A stretch of 64,000 nt of DNA, taken from the NCBI GenBank assembly GCA_009760855.2, contig WPIO01000031.1, forward strand, positions 885,001-949,000. The letters are read 5' to 3'. The stretch comes from Cristatella mucedo. Its lineage: Eukaryota; Bryozoa; Phylactolaemata; Cristatellidae. The notes beneath the pieces were generated by a model that worked only from the letters and a program-made list of their open reading frames with translations, searched no databases and was not told where the DNA came from. Shown here one piece after another: positions 1-35,800 of the stretch. The stretch's first letter is position 1; each line of letters opens with the position of its first letter. The position numbers and the translations under genes were made by a program.

Positions 1-23578
<23,578 letters not shown>

Positions 23579-23654
23579 ATTCTCGCACAACGCATGAATA
23601 GCGAGCAACACACCCCAACTTTCAGTTTAGACGCATCGTTGCAGCGAGCCAACT

Positions 23655-23765
23655 ATGGCGGATGTCGCTAAGGCAGCAACCCTCGCAGCTGGAGTCAGCT
23701 CTAAGAAGAGGAGCCTCCACATCTGTGATGGTCCCATAGCTGTAATAATTTATAAGAAAGAATAA
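23655..23765 (+). CDS. 36-codon upstream ORF in the divergent promoter
   Basis: ATGGCGGATG start, encoding MADVAKAATLAAGVSSKK and ending YKKE-stop at 23763-23765, 119 bp before the inferred KNTC1 start. No family recognised. It could be a translated uORF, a chance ORF, or part of an alternative first exon. The ATGGCGG context repeats that of the KNTC1 start. Confidence 0.25.
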   Translation: MADVAKAATLAAGVSSKKRSLHICDGPIAVIIYKKE

Positions 23766-23867
23766 GTTTTATTATAAATCTGATATACAATAGTTATCAT
23801 CTATTTCGCAAAAATTGCTAGAAGAACACCTTGCACCCTCGCTGGGTTGGGTATCTGCATCTGCGTG

Positions 23868-23875
23868 CGGAAGTG
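23868..23875 (+). promoter_or_regulatory. ETS/GABP-type site CGGAAGTG
   Basis: Exact CGGAAGTG core, 9 bp upstream of the inferred KNTC1 ATG. ETS sites are typical of TATA-less bidirectional housekeeping promoters. A single 8-mer match is weak evidence on its own. Confidence 0.4.
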
Positions 23876-23884
23876 CTTCGAAAA

Positions 23885-23891
23885 ATGGCGG
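23885..23891 (+). CDS. KNTC1: KNTC1 exon 1, 7 coding bases (inferred)
   Basis: ATGGCGG directly followed by a consensus donor gtaagt, with A at -3. The leftover G joins TG of exon 2 in frame. Support is splice phase and position opposite the OFD1 start; seven bases cannot carry homology. Confidence 0.4.
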
Positions 23892-26800
23892 GTAAGTAAT
23901 CAGCTGTGGCAAATCGGTGCTGGAAGTAACTTCATCTACCCCGCAGGCATATTGAAGAAAGTGCGAAAACTCGCTGACTTTAGAGATTCACTGACTTCAT
24001 TCTTGCTATCATTTAAATTGTTTGCAAGTTGAGATTTGCTGGCCGGTCTAACGTGAGTGTGGCTCAGCCGGGAAAATTTGCTAGCCAGGTTATCGGCTGG
24101 TGATAGTGCAAGAAGCCTTATCAAGTAATACATGATAAAGATGCCCACTTAAATACTTCCGCTGTTTTACTCTGCGCTTAGTGGCATGCCAAATACATTT
24201 TCAGCGATCTTCCGTGTGGATCTGGGTAGTCCTGGAGTACAAACTGCCAATGTGTAGACTAGCTGATTTAACAGCCTCTTTTGTATAGCAACAGAAGAGC
24301 CTTTACGGCTACCATCACCGCTTGCAGCGGCGATTAAGGATCGCCTACCGCAGGATTCGAACCCACGACCTCGGGACCGAAGTCACGAAAAGCTACCGCC
24401 TTACCTAGTGTGCCATCACAGCTCTGTCTGTGCTTCCACAGAGCCAAAAGGACTAATTGGTAGTTTCGCAGGAGTTTTGTATAGCTCGCTCACAGCTTAC
24501 GCGGCGTTCGGTGTGAATAGGGTAGCAAACAGACTTGATCACACGCGACAAAGAGAAATTGGGAAGTATAACTGACTCAGGAGTCAGTTGAGGAAGTGGG
24601 TAGCATGGAAATAGAAGCAAAGGACGACTGGAAATGATGTGCTACAGTCGACAGCAGGAGATTAGATGTCTCATTGCATAAGAATTGTGTGAATCCCACA
24701 TTCTAGGACATGCAGAGCAAAAGCTTCTTAACACGCCAATACAGTTGGCACGTTAGAAGCTTATTGAAATGAAACAGCTAATCTATTGTCCATAGAGGAC
24801 CCGAGGGCACGAGGAGGCTGAAACTAGGTGCAGCAGTTCAGCTAGGTATGAAAGCTAATCACTACCTCAATTCCCACTAAACAATAAATATAAATTATTC
24901 GTATAGCACCATAAGAAAACTTAAACTCTATCCAGCAAATGTTAAGTGCCAAGAAAGTGATTGAATTCTATGAGGGGCTATATCAAGTGTATTATCATTA
25001 GTATACATAGCTACGGGCTTGAGCCCACTACCTTGCTCATTAAATGCATTCACATTGACCTCGGTTCGATTCAAGTACCCAACTACAGGGCCAGTACAAC
25101 ACTGGCCTCCGGCACAATACAAATGAGTTAAATAATTATGTATGAATCTGATTAATGCTGATCATGGTAAAGATAGTCGTAAAATTCGTAATGATTCTGC
25201 CCATTATTGCCCAGTGTTCTCAGGGCGGTGGCTATTAATAACGAGTTTCTGTATGTGTTGGTGTTGACGATACGGTGTTGACGATACTCATGTTTTGCAC
25301 CATTTACCCCTCCCGTCTGGCAAATCACTAAGGCAGCAGGTTCGACCACCGATTATGGTATAGATGCAAACCCGTTGCTCAGCCGTTAGCATAGCATGCA
25401 GCTTCGGGTGGCAGCTATCCTACTGCCCTCTACTGCTTGACTGATACTGCAAGAAACTGCCGCTGCATTTGCACTTGAATGACAGCAAGCTTCTTTAAAT
25501 TGAAGGACGATAGAACCGACTTACTAGTTACAGGCAAACCAAGTCTTACTCAGAATCCACTTAAGCCTGACCTTTAAAATGGGCTTGGCTAGCATATCTC
25601 CTACAGGTCTGTATGAAATGTGGGTGATTTCTTCACCTGTGAGCACAGCACTCACTCCCACCCTCTGTCGTATCTTTAGTGTCAGTGAGAACAGTGAGAA
25701 CTCAGTGAGAACTCGTGCTCAATTAAATCAAAGATACATTTTGCCCAGCCTTACAAGCCCCTTGGTCTTGGGGTGGGGTTAGGTACCTACTCACTCCTCA
25801 GACCTATGTAATGTAATGTATCTCCGTCTGTAACTCCACAAATTCATAAAGACCACGTGGGTGTTACGCAGGAGAGTTTTGTATAGCGCACTCACAGCCT
25901 AAAGGGCTTTCGGTACACATTCGGTAGCCAACAGACTTCGTCTCACGCAACAAAGAGAAAGTGGGAAGCATAGCAGAGTCAGGAGAGCAGTTGAGGTAGT
26001 GAGTAGCATAGAAGTAGCAGCTCAGGATCGCTGAAAAGGATGAGCCATAGTCGGCAGCAGGAGACCTAGGTCGCTGGCTCGAGTCCTGCACTTGGCGATC
26101 ATTATTGTCCACTGAATGCAGTGATAATAGCTATCAAGGGCCTTCTTTGGATTTTCAGCCTTTAAGCTAGCCTTTTTTTTACCTGCCTTGGCAGCCAGAT
26201 GCTAGCTTCAGGCCTACGGATCTAGGCTTTTAAATTTTCTAAAATTGAATGAAGATACAACCAACTTACTAGTTAATGGGAAAACCTATATTTACTTAAA
26301 AATTGGAAAGCTTAATCTACAAAATGGGCTCGGCCAGCATATCTTCAGCACACCTACTCTCAATCTGGGTGTCCGGCTGCGGAGTCATCTATTATTAGAT
26401 GAGCACATCAGCTCTACAATTTAGTCTGCCTACTTTCAGCTATGTTCCTTTGCAAAAATTAAGGCCTGTTAGCTAAGAATACCACAGCCAAGCTAGACCA
26501 CGAGTTTCTTCTACACTTATGTAACTCACTACTTTATGATCTTCCTGCCCGTTCGATAAGATGCTTACGATAGTTGCAAAACTCTGCAGCTAGGTTCGTC
26601 TGGTGTCAACACTACAATCGGGGCATTACTCCACTTTTCACTACCCTGCACTGGCTTCCTCACAAGCAGCATTTTAATTTCTTGGTTCTGTTACTCAATT
26701 CAAGAACTCTCCAGTCTCTTGCTTCGATCTATAAATTCGAAATATTTTCGTCTCAGGCACTCGAAGCACTCATTCTTCTCACTGATGCTGCTTTGATGTG

Positions 26801-29800
26801 CATCTAGTCAATAGCCGCTTAAATGTACCTCTGGTCACTTAACTGTGGCTCTGACCAGCATACAATCCTTTGGAGATTTTGCCTGCAGTTTGTACGCTCC
26901 CTAAGCTGGAACTCACTCCTGAGTGACACCAGAGAATCCCCTGACATGACAAATTTAAAAATGCTAAAAACCCACTGGTTTCTCTCAGAATTTGCTGAGT
27001 TGGTCTGAATTGTTAAGTGTGCTTACATATGCTGAAATTGTACATGTTATCATCACTAGCCAAATGGTATGTTTATTTCCAAATGCATGTTAAGTGTCTT
27101 GTATTCATTCCCCTTCTCTAATGGGGTACTGAGTCTCATAGAACCATCTATTAGTATCCACCCACTGATACCGTTTCCTTTGACACATTTGCTTACCACG
27201 TGCCATCAAACTTCCGAGGCCTTGTCAATCCGTGCAGGGTCGGTTTGAACCAGTGGCTACATTCTGCCTTAAACTCTGCTTGCCTCAGAAGAAGATATGC
27301 CAAGTTAAGGATATTTTCGTAGCCTCGTGTATGCAGCCAGCATTCTGCCCAGGTCACGTGGCAAGATGACGTTTTTAGCCTGGCATGGTGGCACTAGTCC
27401 TCACCAGCTTGTAATGGCAATGCGCTGCCTTGTGCCTGCTTATTGCAGCAAGAAGATTAACTCGATAAAGAAAAGGTATATTTTGCAAAGCCTGAGCGAG
27501 CCATTTATATTCTAAAAGTCAAGTAGGAAATTACGTAAGCAGAAACAAGCGTTTTCATAATTCTTCTTGCCAGCCCTTCAGCACCCGGATAACTTCTACG
27601 CTGGCCTTTTGTTCACTTTGCAATGGATTTTGGTGAGTCTGCACCGATGGGGCACTTTTCCATGGCTCCTGCTTTTTGAATGAGGCTATACTAGTAGTGC
27701 ACCATGACCTCGATTCGAAATAATAGAGCCGGTAGAATTACTACCTCATTGCATTCCCATCTGCTTAATATGTGGCAGCTTGATAGGCTGACCCTGACCC
27801 GGTGAGCCGTTCGGCCACTGTGGCTGCTGCTCGATAGCTTGGCTCCAATTCAGCAAAGTCTTTTATGTCCGCCTGTTGGATAAAGTAGCTAGAGCTGAAG
27901 AACCTTTTAGCAACAGTCAGCTGTGATGGCGCGCACTAGGTAAGGCGGTTGCTTTCACGACCTCGGTCCCGAGGTCGCAGGTTCGATTCCTGCGGTGGGC
28001 GATTCTTTATCGCCACTGCAAGCGGTGGTGATAGCCGTAAAGGCTCTTCTGTCGCTATACAAAAAGAGGCTGTTTAATCAGCTAGGATTTAATACGCTTT
28101 CTGATGAATTAGGCGCATGTTAGCTTTCTAAACTGTTTAGCATCATGTCGTAGCCACAAACTCAATAAGGAAGGAAGAGTACCTTTCGTGCTTTGCCGCC
28201 TGCAATGTTCCTGCAGCCTTGCCATGATTATCCTCCATTGGCATGGCCCTCCTTCCTGGGCTTAACCCTGGCCATGGCCGTGAGTGAAGTCATTAAATGT
28301 CAATGGGCTACACCATCCGGACTCACTGGCTTGATTGCTGTGATGACTTATGCTTATTCTTGTCTACAGCATCCGTGAAACTTGTGGTGGCATGGAGAAC
28401 CGTACAGATGTGGCCTGGGAGTTTGATTGATCGTGACTGATCGCGTAGATGCAACCGATCATTGTGCTCAAAGCCTTTTGTTCATGTTCTAGTGGCATTG
28501 CCTAATGGTGGTGGCTTTTACCTTTAACCTCTTGTTGTACGCTTGCTTACTTTTCCTAGACTGAAAGGTAGTGATCATTCCAGCATTTGCTCTATTGGTT
28601 ACCTGGTGAATCTGCTCTTTCGATAAAGTAAGCCTGGGCAGCAAGTTCTGCGATGTGGGGCCATAGAACCTGTGAAGCCGTTGAGAAAAAAATGGTCCGC
28701 ACTTGAGATTCTGATTTGTCTCTGCTTGCAGTGCACTTGTTATTTGTGTGTGTGCGCGCGCAGGTACGCGTGTATGCGTGCACGCGGCTGTTAGCTGAAT
28801 TGGTAGGCAAAAGATCATAGCATACCACGGGTGCTAGGACTGTCCATGAGAAAATGAAGGAATGCGTTTCGTCTCATTTTGCTGGTCTCTTTATTTGATA
28901 GTGCAATATGCAGTACAGCTCGTAATATACCTATATTCATAGAATATAGCCAACGTGTGGCACTCCATGGGTTCATCACTAGCCTTAATGTTTCAGTATT
29001 AGTTGGTCGATTGAACCTAATGCAAAGTACTATTCTACGCTTCCATTGTAGACAATACAGCATGGACGTATGCTAGAACAAAAGACAAGAGCAGCTTGCT
29101 GTTCGACGAATCGTTTTGCAAGCTTTCAGGCGATGACAACTATAAGCTTGAAAGCCACGGCTGTCTTCAGCGACAGGATCAGGTCTTGCTTTATGTGCTG
29201 TTTATGATTGAAAGATCAAATTTATAAGATGCTTACCAATTTATAAGATGCACACCCGACCGCTTCTGTTCGGCATACTTGCAGCTTATCGTGGTTATCT
29301 TGCCTACCTCATCACTCGAATTTGGGTATTAATACTATTAGTATTGTTACACATGCATGTCACAGCAGGCTGGTGATGATGTCTAACTATTGCAATGCCC
29401 CACATTCGTGGATATGTCAGATTTAGTGATTCTCACTGCTGCCATGTTGATCATTAGACCTTAATTATTCGGCACAGAATTTAGCAAATTAAAGAAAATG
29501 CATTGCATTGCACTGACAATCTCCCGTCTGTCTGCATAAAGAGTTGTGAAGGCTCACGCACAGAGAGAACCACTGTCACCCTAAATCCCTGGTCGTTGCC
29601 GGTTCCTTACCGCAGCTTTTGTTAACACGGGCAGGACTTTACCGGGATTGCCTCTTATAGAGCTGCTGGGCCGACCGCTTATTACGAGCTGCACATTAGA
29701 AAGCAGTGAGCTAGCTAGCTCGTGGATTGGATATAAGATATCCTCTTTTTCACTTATCTTCTGCACCCGAACCGCATGTGGACTCCAACATTCGATAATT

Positions 29801-32800
29801 TCAAGGTTGGCGACTTGGGGCATTTGCCGGTCCAATGAATGCCTTTCAACTGCTTGCCCGGTCTGGGGCATGCATGTACTAGTGTGGCACATGTACAAGT
29901 GTGGCTGTGTTGCACCTACTGGAGGTGCCTAGCCTATGTGTGGCCAGTGGTGACTGGGGCCACTGCTGCAGCAAAGACACGCAGCAGCCGAATGACCCAG
30001 GCTGGGCTGGGCTGGGCTGGTAACGTGTAGCTATCCTTTTGTGGAATGCTACATGTCCCATTGTCCCTCAATGGAACCGGTGTTGCAGCAAATTACCAAG
30101 CTTAGCCCGGTGGACCATCGTAGCTCATTCGTGCTGGTTAATAATAACAATAATAATACTAGCAATAATAGAACATTTATGTAACGTTTGAAGAGAAGTC
30201 AATCTCTTTGTAGTCACTTAGCGTGTGTTGGGAAGGAAGCATGTCAGTTGTTTAGTGATGACAGCAGTATGGCACAGTTTCAGCATGCATAAGCACACAA
30301 ACAACAATTCACTCGGAATGAGCAAATGGTGTAAGGAACAGGTTGGTTTTTAGCTTTCTTTAATGTCAACTCAGTTAGTCCAGAGTCTCAGTCAGTCCCA
30401 GGCTTTGGGAGCATACGGGAGCACGGTCTCCAAAGGATTTGAGGCTGGTTATGCATACAGCCTATTCTGATGCAAATGTGTCTGCTCTGTTTTTAGATGC
30501 TTATGGATGTCAACGTATGCAGTGAAGTGTGCGCAGACAGCCATGCTGCATCTGTCGATAACAAAGTCATTATTGTTAGGGACGGTCAGGAAGACATGCC
30601 CACGATCTTGACCTTTGGTAGGTATAAGGCTGTCAAGCAACTAGCAACCGTAATTCTGTTTGCTGCCGGTTGAATGATTGCAGATGCTCTCATGCATGCC
30701 AGCATGTTTTACCGGCCTTGCTTTTTAGCATAAATATGCTATCATGACCTAGCCATATGAATTAGTGTAGCTCTTAATACAATCTCTAAGCTGTCACGGT
30801 AGTCTACTGAGCTCAGAGGCTGTAACAAAAGGATCAGAGGCTGATTGGTCGTTTCATTTTTTCATTACTGCTTAAAGTGGCAGATTCTTTCAGCCTGGTA
30901 CGACCAGTTGCTGACTGTACATCGATAGGTTTTTAGTCTGACCGAGCCCGATTGACACGTGTCAGTGTCGGCGCAGTTCGAACAGGGCCTAGCAGATGCT
31001 GGTGCTCTCGTTGTTATGGGCAGCCCACTTGACGTGGCCCACTTGTAACTAACTACTAGATGACATATTCTTGGCGAAGCTGTCTCGATGATTGTTGAGC
31101 TGCCGTCTAGATCAGGAGCGAGATGCTGAAATCAACAAAGAAAGTGGTGGGAGTAAGTGGTACCTGCAACTTTGGAGTGACCGACCAAGGAGCATGGAAG
31201 ATGCTTGAGTATCTACATATCTGTATAGCGATTCATGACGGATTGGGATTCATGACGGCATGGCGTGTCCACTCTGTGGTTTTGAAATCGTCAACCGTTA
31301 TTTGTTCCTGGGTATGTTTACCAAGAAATCGCCGAAGCCATGTTGTTCCTTTTGAATGGAGCCACTCGACTAGACATCAAACGAGTACTGTTCGAACAGT
31401 TTCCATCGTTAAAGAATCTTTGATTTCCTGTCGAGCAGCAAATTCAGTTCAATACACTGCATGTGGTTCATAGAGCATACACAGATTCCATCTACCCAAC
31501 TTGCCTGGTTCACGACTGCAAGCCTGATGGGCGTTTCAGTTGCCTCGATCTAACTGTCGAGCTGTGCTGCTTAGCCACCTCAAGACAAGGAAGATTTAAT
31601 AATAATAATAAATTTGTATAGCATAGCACCTTTGTCTTTTGCCCGTCTAGCTGTTGTGCTGTGAAATTCATCACCAGAGCACATTTAATGGGCTAACTCC
31701 TGACTTAAGTCAACACATGCTTGAAGACGTACTTCATGTTGCTATGGTTTCACGGCAGTGATAGCCGAGCTGGCCTGCAAAGACGAGTCACTAAAAATTG
31801 ATTAAATCAAAAGGATGTTACCAAAAACAATCTCTATTGTATTGGCTAAATGAAAACTGCGACCAGAACAAAACAATAATAATAAGCTGCTTTTCAATGC
31901 CATGTCATCATAGTCCATCTTATTTTCATACTTAGTGCCTGGACGGATCCTTGGCAGAGGGCCTTCAGAATCTCTTTACTGGTTACACGACTGCCGAGGG
32001 AGGTAGATGGTTACTTTTGTTCTGTAAGGTGGCTCTTGACTTCTTAGTCTTGCTTACTATTCGCTTGACATCATTATTGTGTGCTTTCTGGTTTCAACCG
32101 GCAGGAGTCAGATGTGGATGATTCATGCTGTGTCAAGTGCTGCCTGCCTCGTCGTAGCTGCTTTGGATGCTTGTACCACGGCAGGCCAGCTCAAGAGTAC
32201 TGGTGGTCCAGGTTAGAAAAATTGATAGCACGGGATGCATTGTTGTTTCAGGAAGAAACACTTTTCAAAAGTAGCATGGAACAGTGTAACGCTATTTACC
32301 AATTACGGATACAGATAGCTGTTGATGCCTTCAAATAGAAAATTACTCACTTTCTCAGCCAAAAAGTAGCCACTGACCACTTTTATAACTCATCCTCAGC
32401 TCAAAACACGTGCCTTGTTTGTACACTGGGCTGCCTTGGCTTTTTCTCTGGTATGTGGATTGTCCAGCTAATGATGCTTCTTTCGTTGTGTCTGGCATTG
32501 ATGCAAGCAATGAAAGCTGTGCTTGCAAAAGTTTTGCACCACATCCTGTTAGCTTGGCCAGCTATCCCCCTAATTGCTTGAACCCAGCTGACATCATCCA
32601 CACACAAACATCTTGTGCAGCTATTGCATGCGGCTTCTTGGTTAGCCTTATTCATACTCAATTTTCCAGAAGTCATCGTGGAGGTCATTCGCTGGAGCCC
32701 GGATGGTCTTTTCCTGGTAGTTGGAGATCGCGGCGGCATCTTACACTTTGTCCATGGGCCGACAGGAGCCGTTGCTTTCTCGAAGGTGAGGCGCCAGACC

Positions 32801-35800
32801 TTTTTCCATTGCAAGCAATCCATTTGTGGCGAGTTGCGCCATTTGTAACAAATATTCCTTTGATGGAGGCTCCTATCTCGTGAGGGTGGTCCGTTAGCCT
32901 CCAGTTCGTTAGTTATTGCGATGAGTGCGATTTGATAACGAGCATCAGGCTGAGGATATTTTATTGGAGTTACTCGTGTATGTGTAGGTTTGTGTAAGGG
33001 TGCGTGCCCATGCTCTACTTCCTGTGTGGTGCTATGTGCTCGCCATTAATGTAGAGTGTATCATACTGGCGTCACAGTAGTAGAAGATGGTTGGCGCTGT
33101 CTTGTGGAGCTCCAGTGTTCTCTTGTTGCTATATCACAAATCGTCATTAATTCATAAGCAAATTGTCATGAATTTGTGCATTTATAGTACATAATACATG
33201 TGATGACTGGCATGGAGCATGTAGCTTACCTCAGCTATAGTTAAACTATAGTTTAGTGTCAGAAGATAAATGAATGGGGCATTATTGCAATCCTGCAGCT
33301 CTGCCTTTCAAATTATGTGTTCTGATACGTGTTACGACCGGGTGCTGAGATGAGGTTTGCCCTTGTGTGGTGAGCCTTAGCCTGTTTTGTGGGTCAAGAT
33401 GTCTGAGAACAGCTTCTCGTTTGATCATGTTGGTCATTTTAATCAATTAGCTGGCCCCAGCATTACTCCTGTCTTGTCTTGTGTATATCATTCATTCCTA
33501 GCATTTCTTGCTAAATGGGGTGTTACGAGCGGTGTGCAGTTCTGCTTCAGCTTATCTCTAAATCAGCTTCTTGTCGAGTCACTTGGTGGTTGTGTGGCAC
33601 TGTGTTGCACTTCTTTGTTGCAGAGACTTGTCAAAGCGCCAGGAGAAATTACGTTTGTGAGTCTGCATATATCGTCAGGACACAAAGGTTTGCAATGTTC
33701 CTACCTCGTGTTCCTAATTTGAATAGAGCTACTTATTTATGTAAGCACTGAGACACAATAGAGTCTGGACGTCACTGCCCTGTAGCCAAGAAGCTGCAGC
33801 TCACACTTCCTTTCCCCCTCCCCGGCATGCTGCTACCGCAGTGGTGCCTGCTGTTTGGCACTGAGTGCTCTGTCTGCCCACCTTCGCACGAGTCGCCTCG
33901 ATGGACCTCGGTTGCAAATGCCACGTGTCAACTCGACCCCCCCCCCCCCGACCTTCTAACGTAGCTGAAAAATAGCTGCTGCCGTCGTGCATGTTGCATA
34001 GCGAGTGGCATTATTTGTGCGCAAAAAAGGCTGCAGTTGAATGCCCGTGGTAATTTGCTGCATCCCTGTGCATTTGTGCCCCATTTCAATGGCTCTGGGC
34101 ATTTACAGGTGTGAGCCATTTGGTAATTCTGACGGCCGATAACAGTGTTAGCATCTTTGCGAATTTGAATTTTACTGGCCTTCACGAAGGTAATTTGTAT
34201 GTCTCGTTGGCTGCTTTGCTTGCACAGTGTGCTTTTGTTGTCGTCGTCGTCAAATTGCATGAGACGCATAAGTAGATCCGGGCGCGCTCATTGCTGTTCC
34301 CAAAATCACTTGTACTTTTCAGCAATTCTTCAGAATTCCAAGCTTAAAGTGCAGAGCGTCGTTGCGAATGTATCATTTGGCTCCTTCGTCATCAAGGATA
34401 TGGCTAGCAAACCATTGGCTGTTTTGTCTGTGTGCTTGGAACGTGATCCGGCGGTAGTTGTACTTGTACGTATCATTGGATTATTTTCTTTATATCAACG
34501 CTTCTATTGCAACCTCTGGCAACCTTCTGTTTTGTGTGTGCATGGCCACTTTAGGTTTGTCCGACCTTTTTCGGGTATCGCATATCCTCTTGATACGTTC
34601 GCGTGCATTTTTTATAGCGTGCTGTTCTGCTCTGCACTCTCGTCCACAGGGAACCAGGAAAGCCGAATTAGTTCTCTGGAAGAAGTCACGTGACGGTTCT
34701 TACAAACCTATGGCACGAGTTCAGGACTCGCAAGCGGCAGGTGAATCTATTGTAGCATTTAATTGACCTTTGTGCTATAAAATATGAAACACACCCAAAA
34801 CAATCCTTTTCCGCTTTAAAGCCACTGCAATACCACGCTGTGATTTATCTCACGGCTCTAGCCTATGGTAAACGTACGTCAGCACTCAGACCCTGAGATT
34901 TCATGCGACTTGTTGCATTTAGTATATTGTGTTAGTATATTGGCTGCAGTACGCTTGTAGTTTTTGCTTGTAAGGATGGCTTTGGCTTTTTTTGCTATTA
35001 CACTTACTCTTTAGTGCATGAAAATGAATCCCACATATGTTTCTTAACTTGAATGACATGTTTCTACTAGCTGCCTATATTCGCAGGACATTGGAATTTA
35101 GCATATTTTCTCCCTCTCTCTGAAGATTGTGTTTTTGAAAATTTGTTTGCAATAATTCCATTTTCTATGATGTTCGAAATTGGTAGCACTTGTAATTAAA
35201 CCTGTGTGGCCTCTCGAATGCAACTAGCTACATTGTGAGATACCACCTGTAGCCGTGTTTGCATCCTGTATGAGTCTGAGGCTTGGCATTCTGAGTGCTA
35301 TTGATGCCAGCAGGGCTGCTCTCTGTGTGCCTGTGATGCCTGGCTGGTTTTCCCAGTGTTTTGTAACGTCGTGATTTTGACATGTAGTTCCCAGTTGTGC
35401 TTGCATTACGGTGGTTACTGGTCCATTAATTTTTTGAAGTTTGTAACTGGACACCCAATCTTGGTTAAATTCATGCTGACGTGTGGCAGTTGGGTACCAA
35501 TTAGTACTCAATGAAAGAAAAAATCTATCTTTCAAAAGTTTCCCCGAACCGGCTGTTGAGTCACTGTTGCTAGTTAGTGGTAAAGTAAGCGATTGGCATT
35601 CGCCCGAGAATGGCAAAAACTCTATGAAGAACAGAGAAACCCCTGTCATCAGAGCAGCCCGACCAAGAAATATTGGCCAGCTTTCCTCAGAGTTATGGCC
35701 AGTCAAGCTGCCTTTAGCAAGCCACTCCCCTTTGAGTGAGACAGCAGGCGACCCACACCGTGACTTTGTAGTAGTTGCTGACTCACCGGAGCTGGCTGCA

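Larger units (their letters stand above)
23579..23884. promoter_or_regulatory. Divergent promoter between OFD1 and KNTC1
   Basis: About 306 bp separates the inferred start codons of the two head-to-head genes. It includes an ETS core, an ATGGCGG context, AT-rich TATAAAT (23773-23779) and a short plus-strand ORF (23655-23765). Transcription start sites are not determinable from sequence. The call depends on the two small first exons being correct. Confidence 0.5.

Noticed and set aside
23600-23725. Minus-strand ORF starting ATGTGGAGG opposite the uORF
   Set aside because: It is plausible as a frame but has no family match, and more probably belongs to OFD1 5' UTR or promoter sequence.
27923-28000. 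tRNA gene
   Set aside because: A and B boxes are present, but the cloverleaf is incomplete, and the sequence recurs seven times with the same non-tRNA body. It is a SINE head.
28748-28790. Alternating GT/GC run as a Z-DNA regulatory element
   Set aside because: Short, intronic and without any supporting context; ordinary microsatellite-like sequence.
31123-31473. 116-codon plus ORF (CNFGVTDQGAW) as the KNTC1 first exon
   Set aside because: There is a loose resemblance to the Rod N-terminus, but no donor gives the phase required by the exon at 32105, whereas 30966-31044 does.
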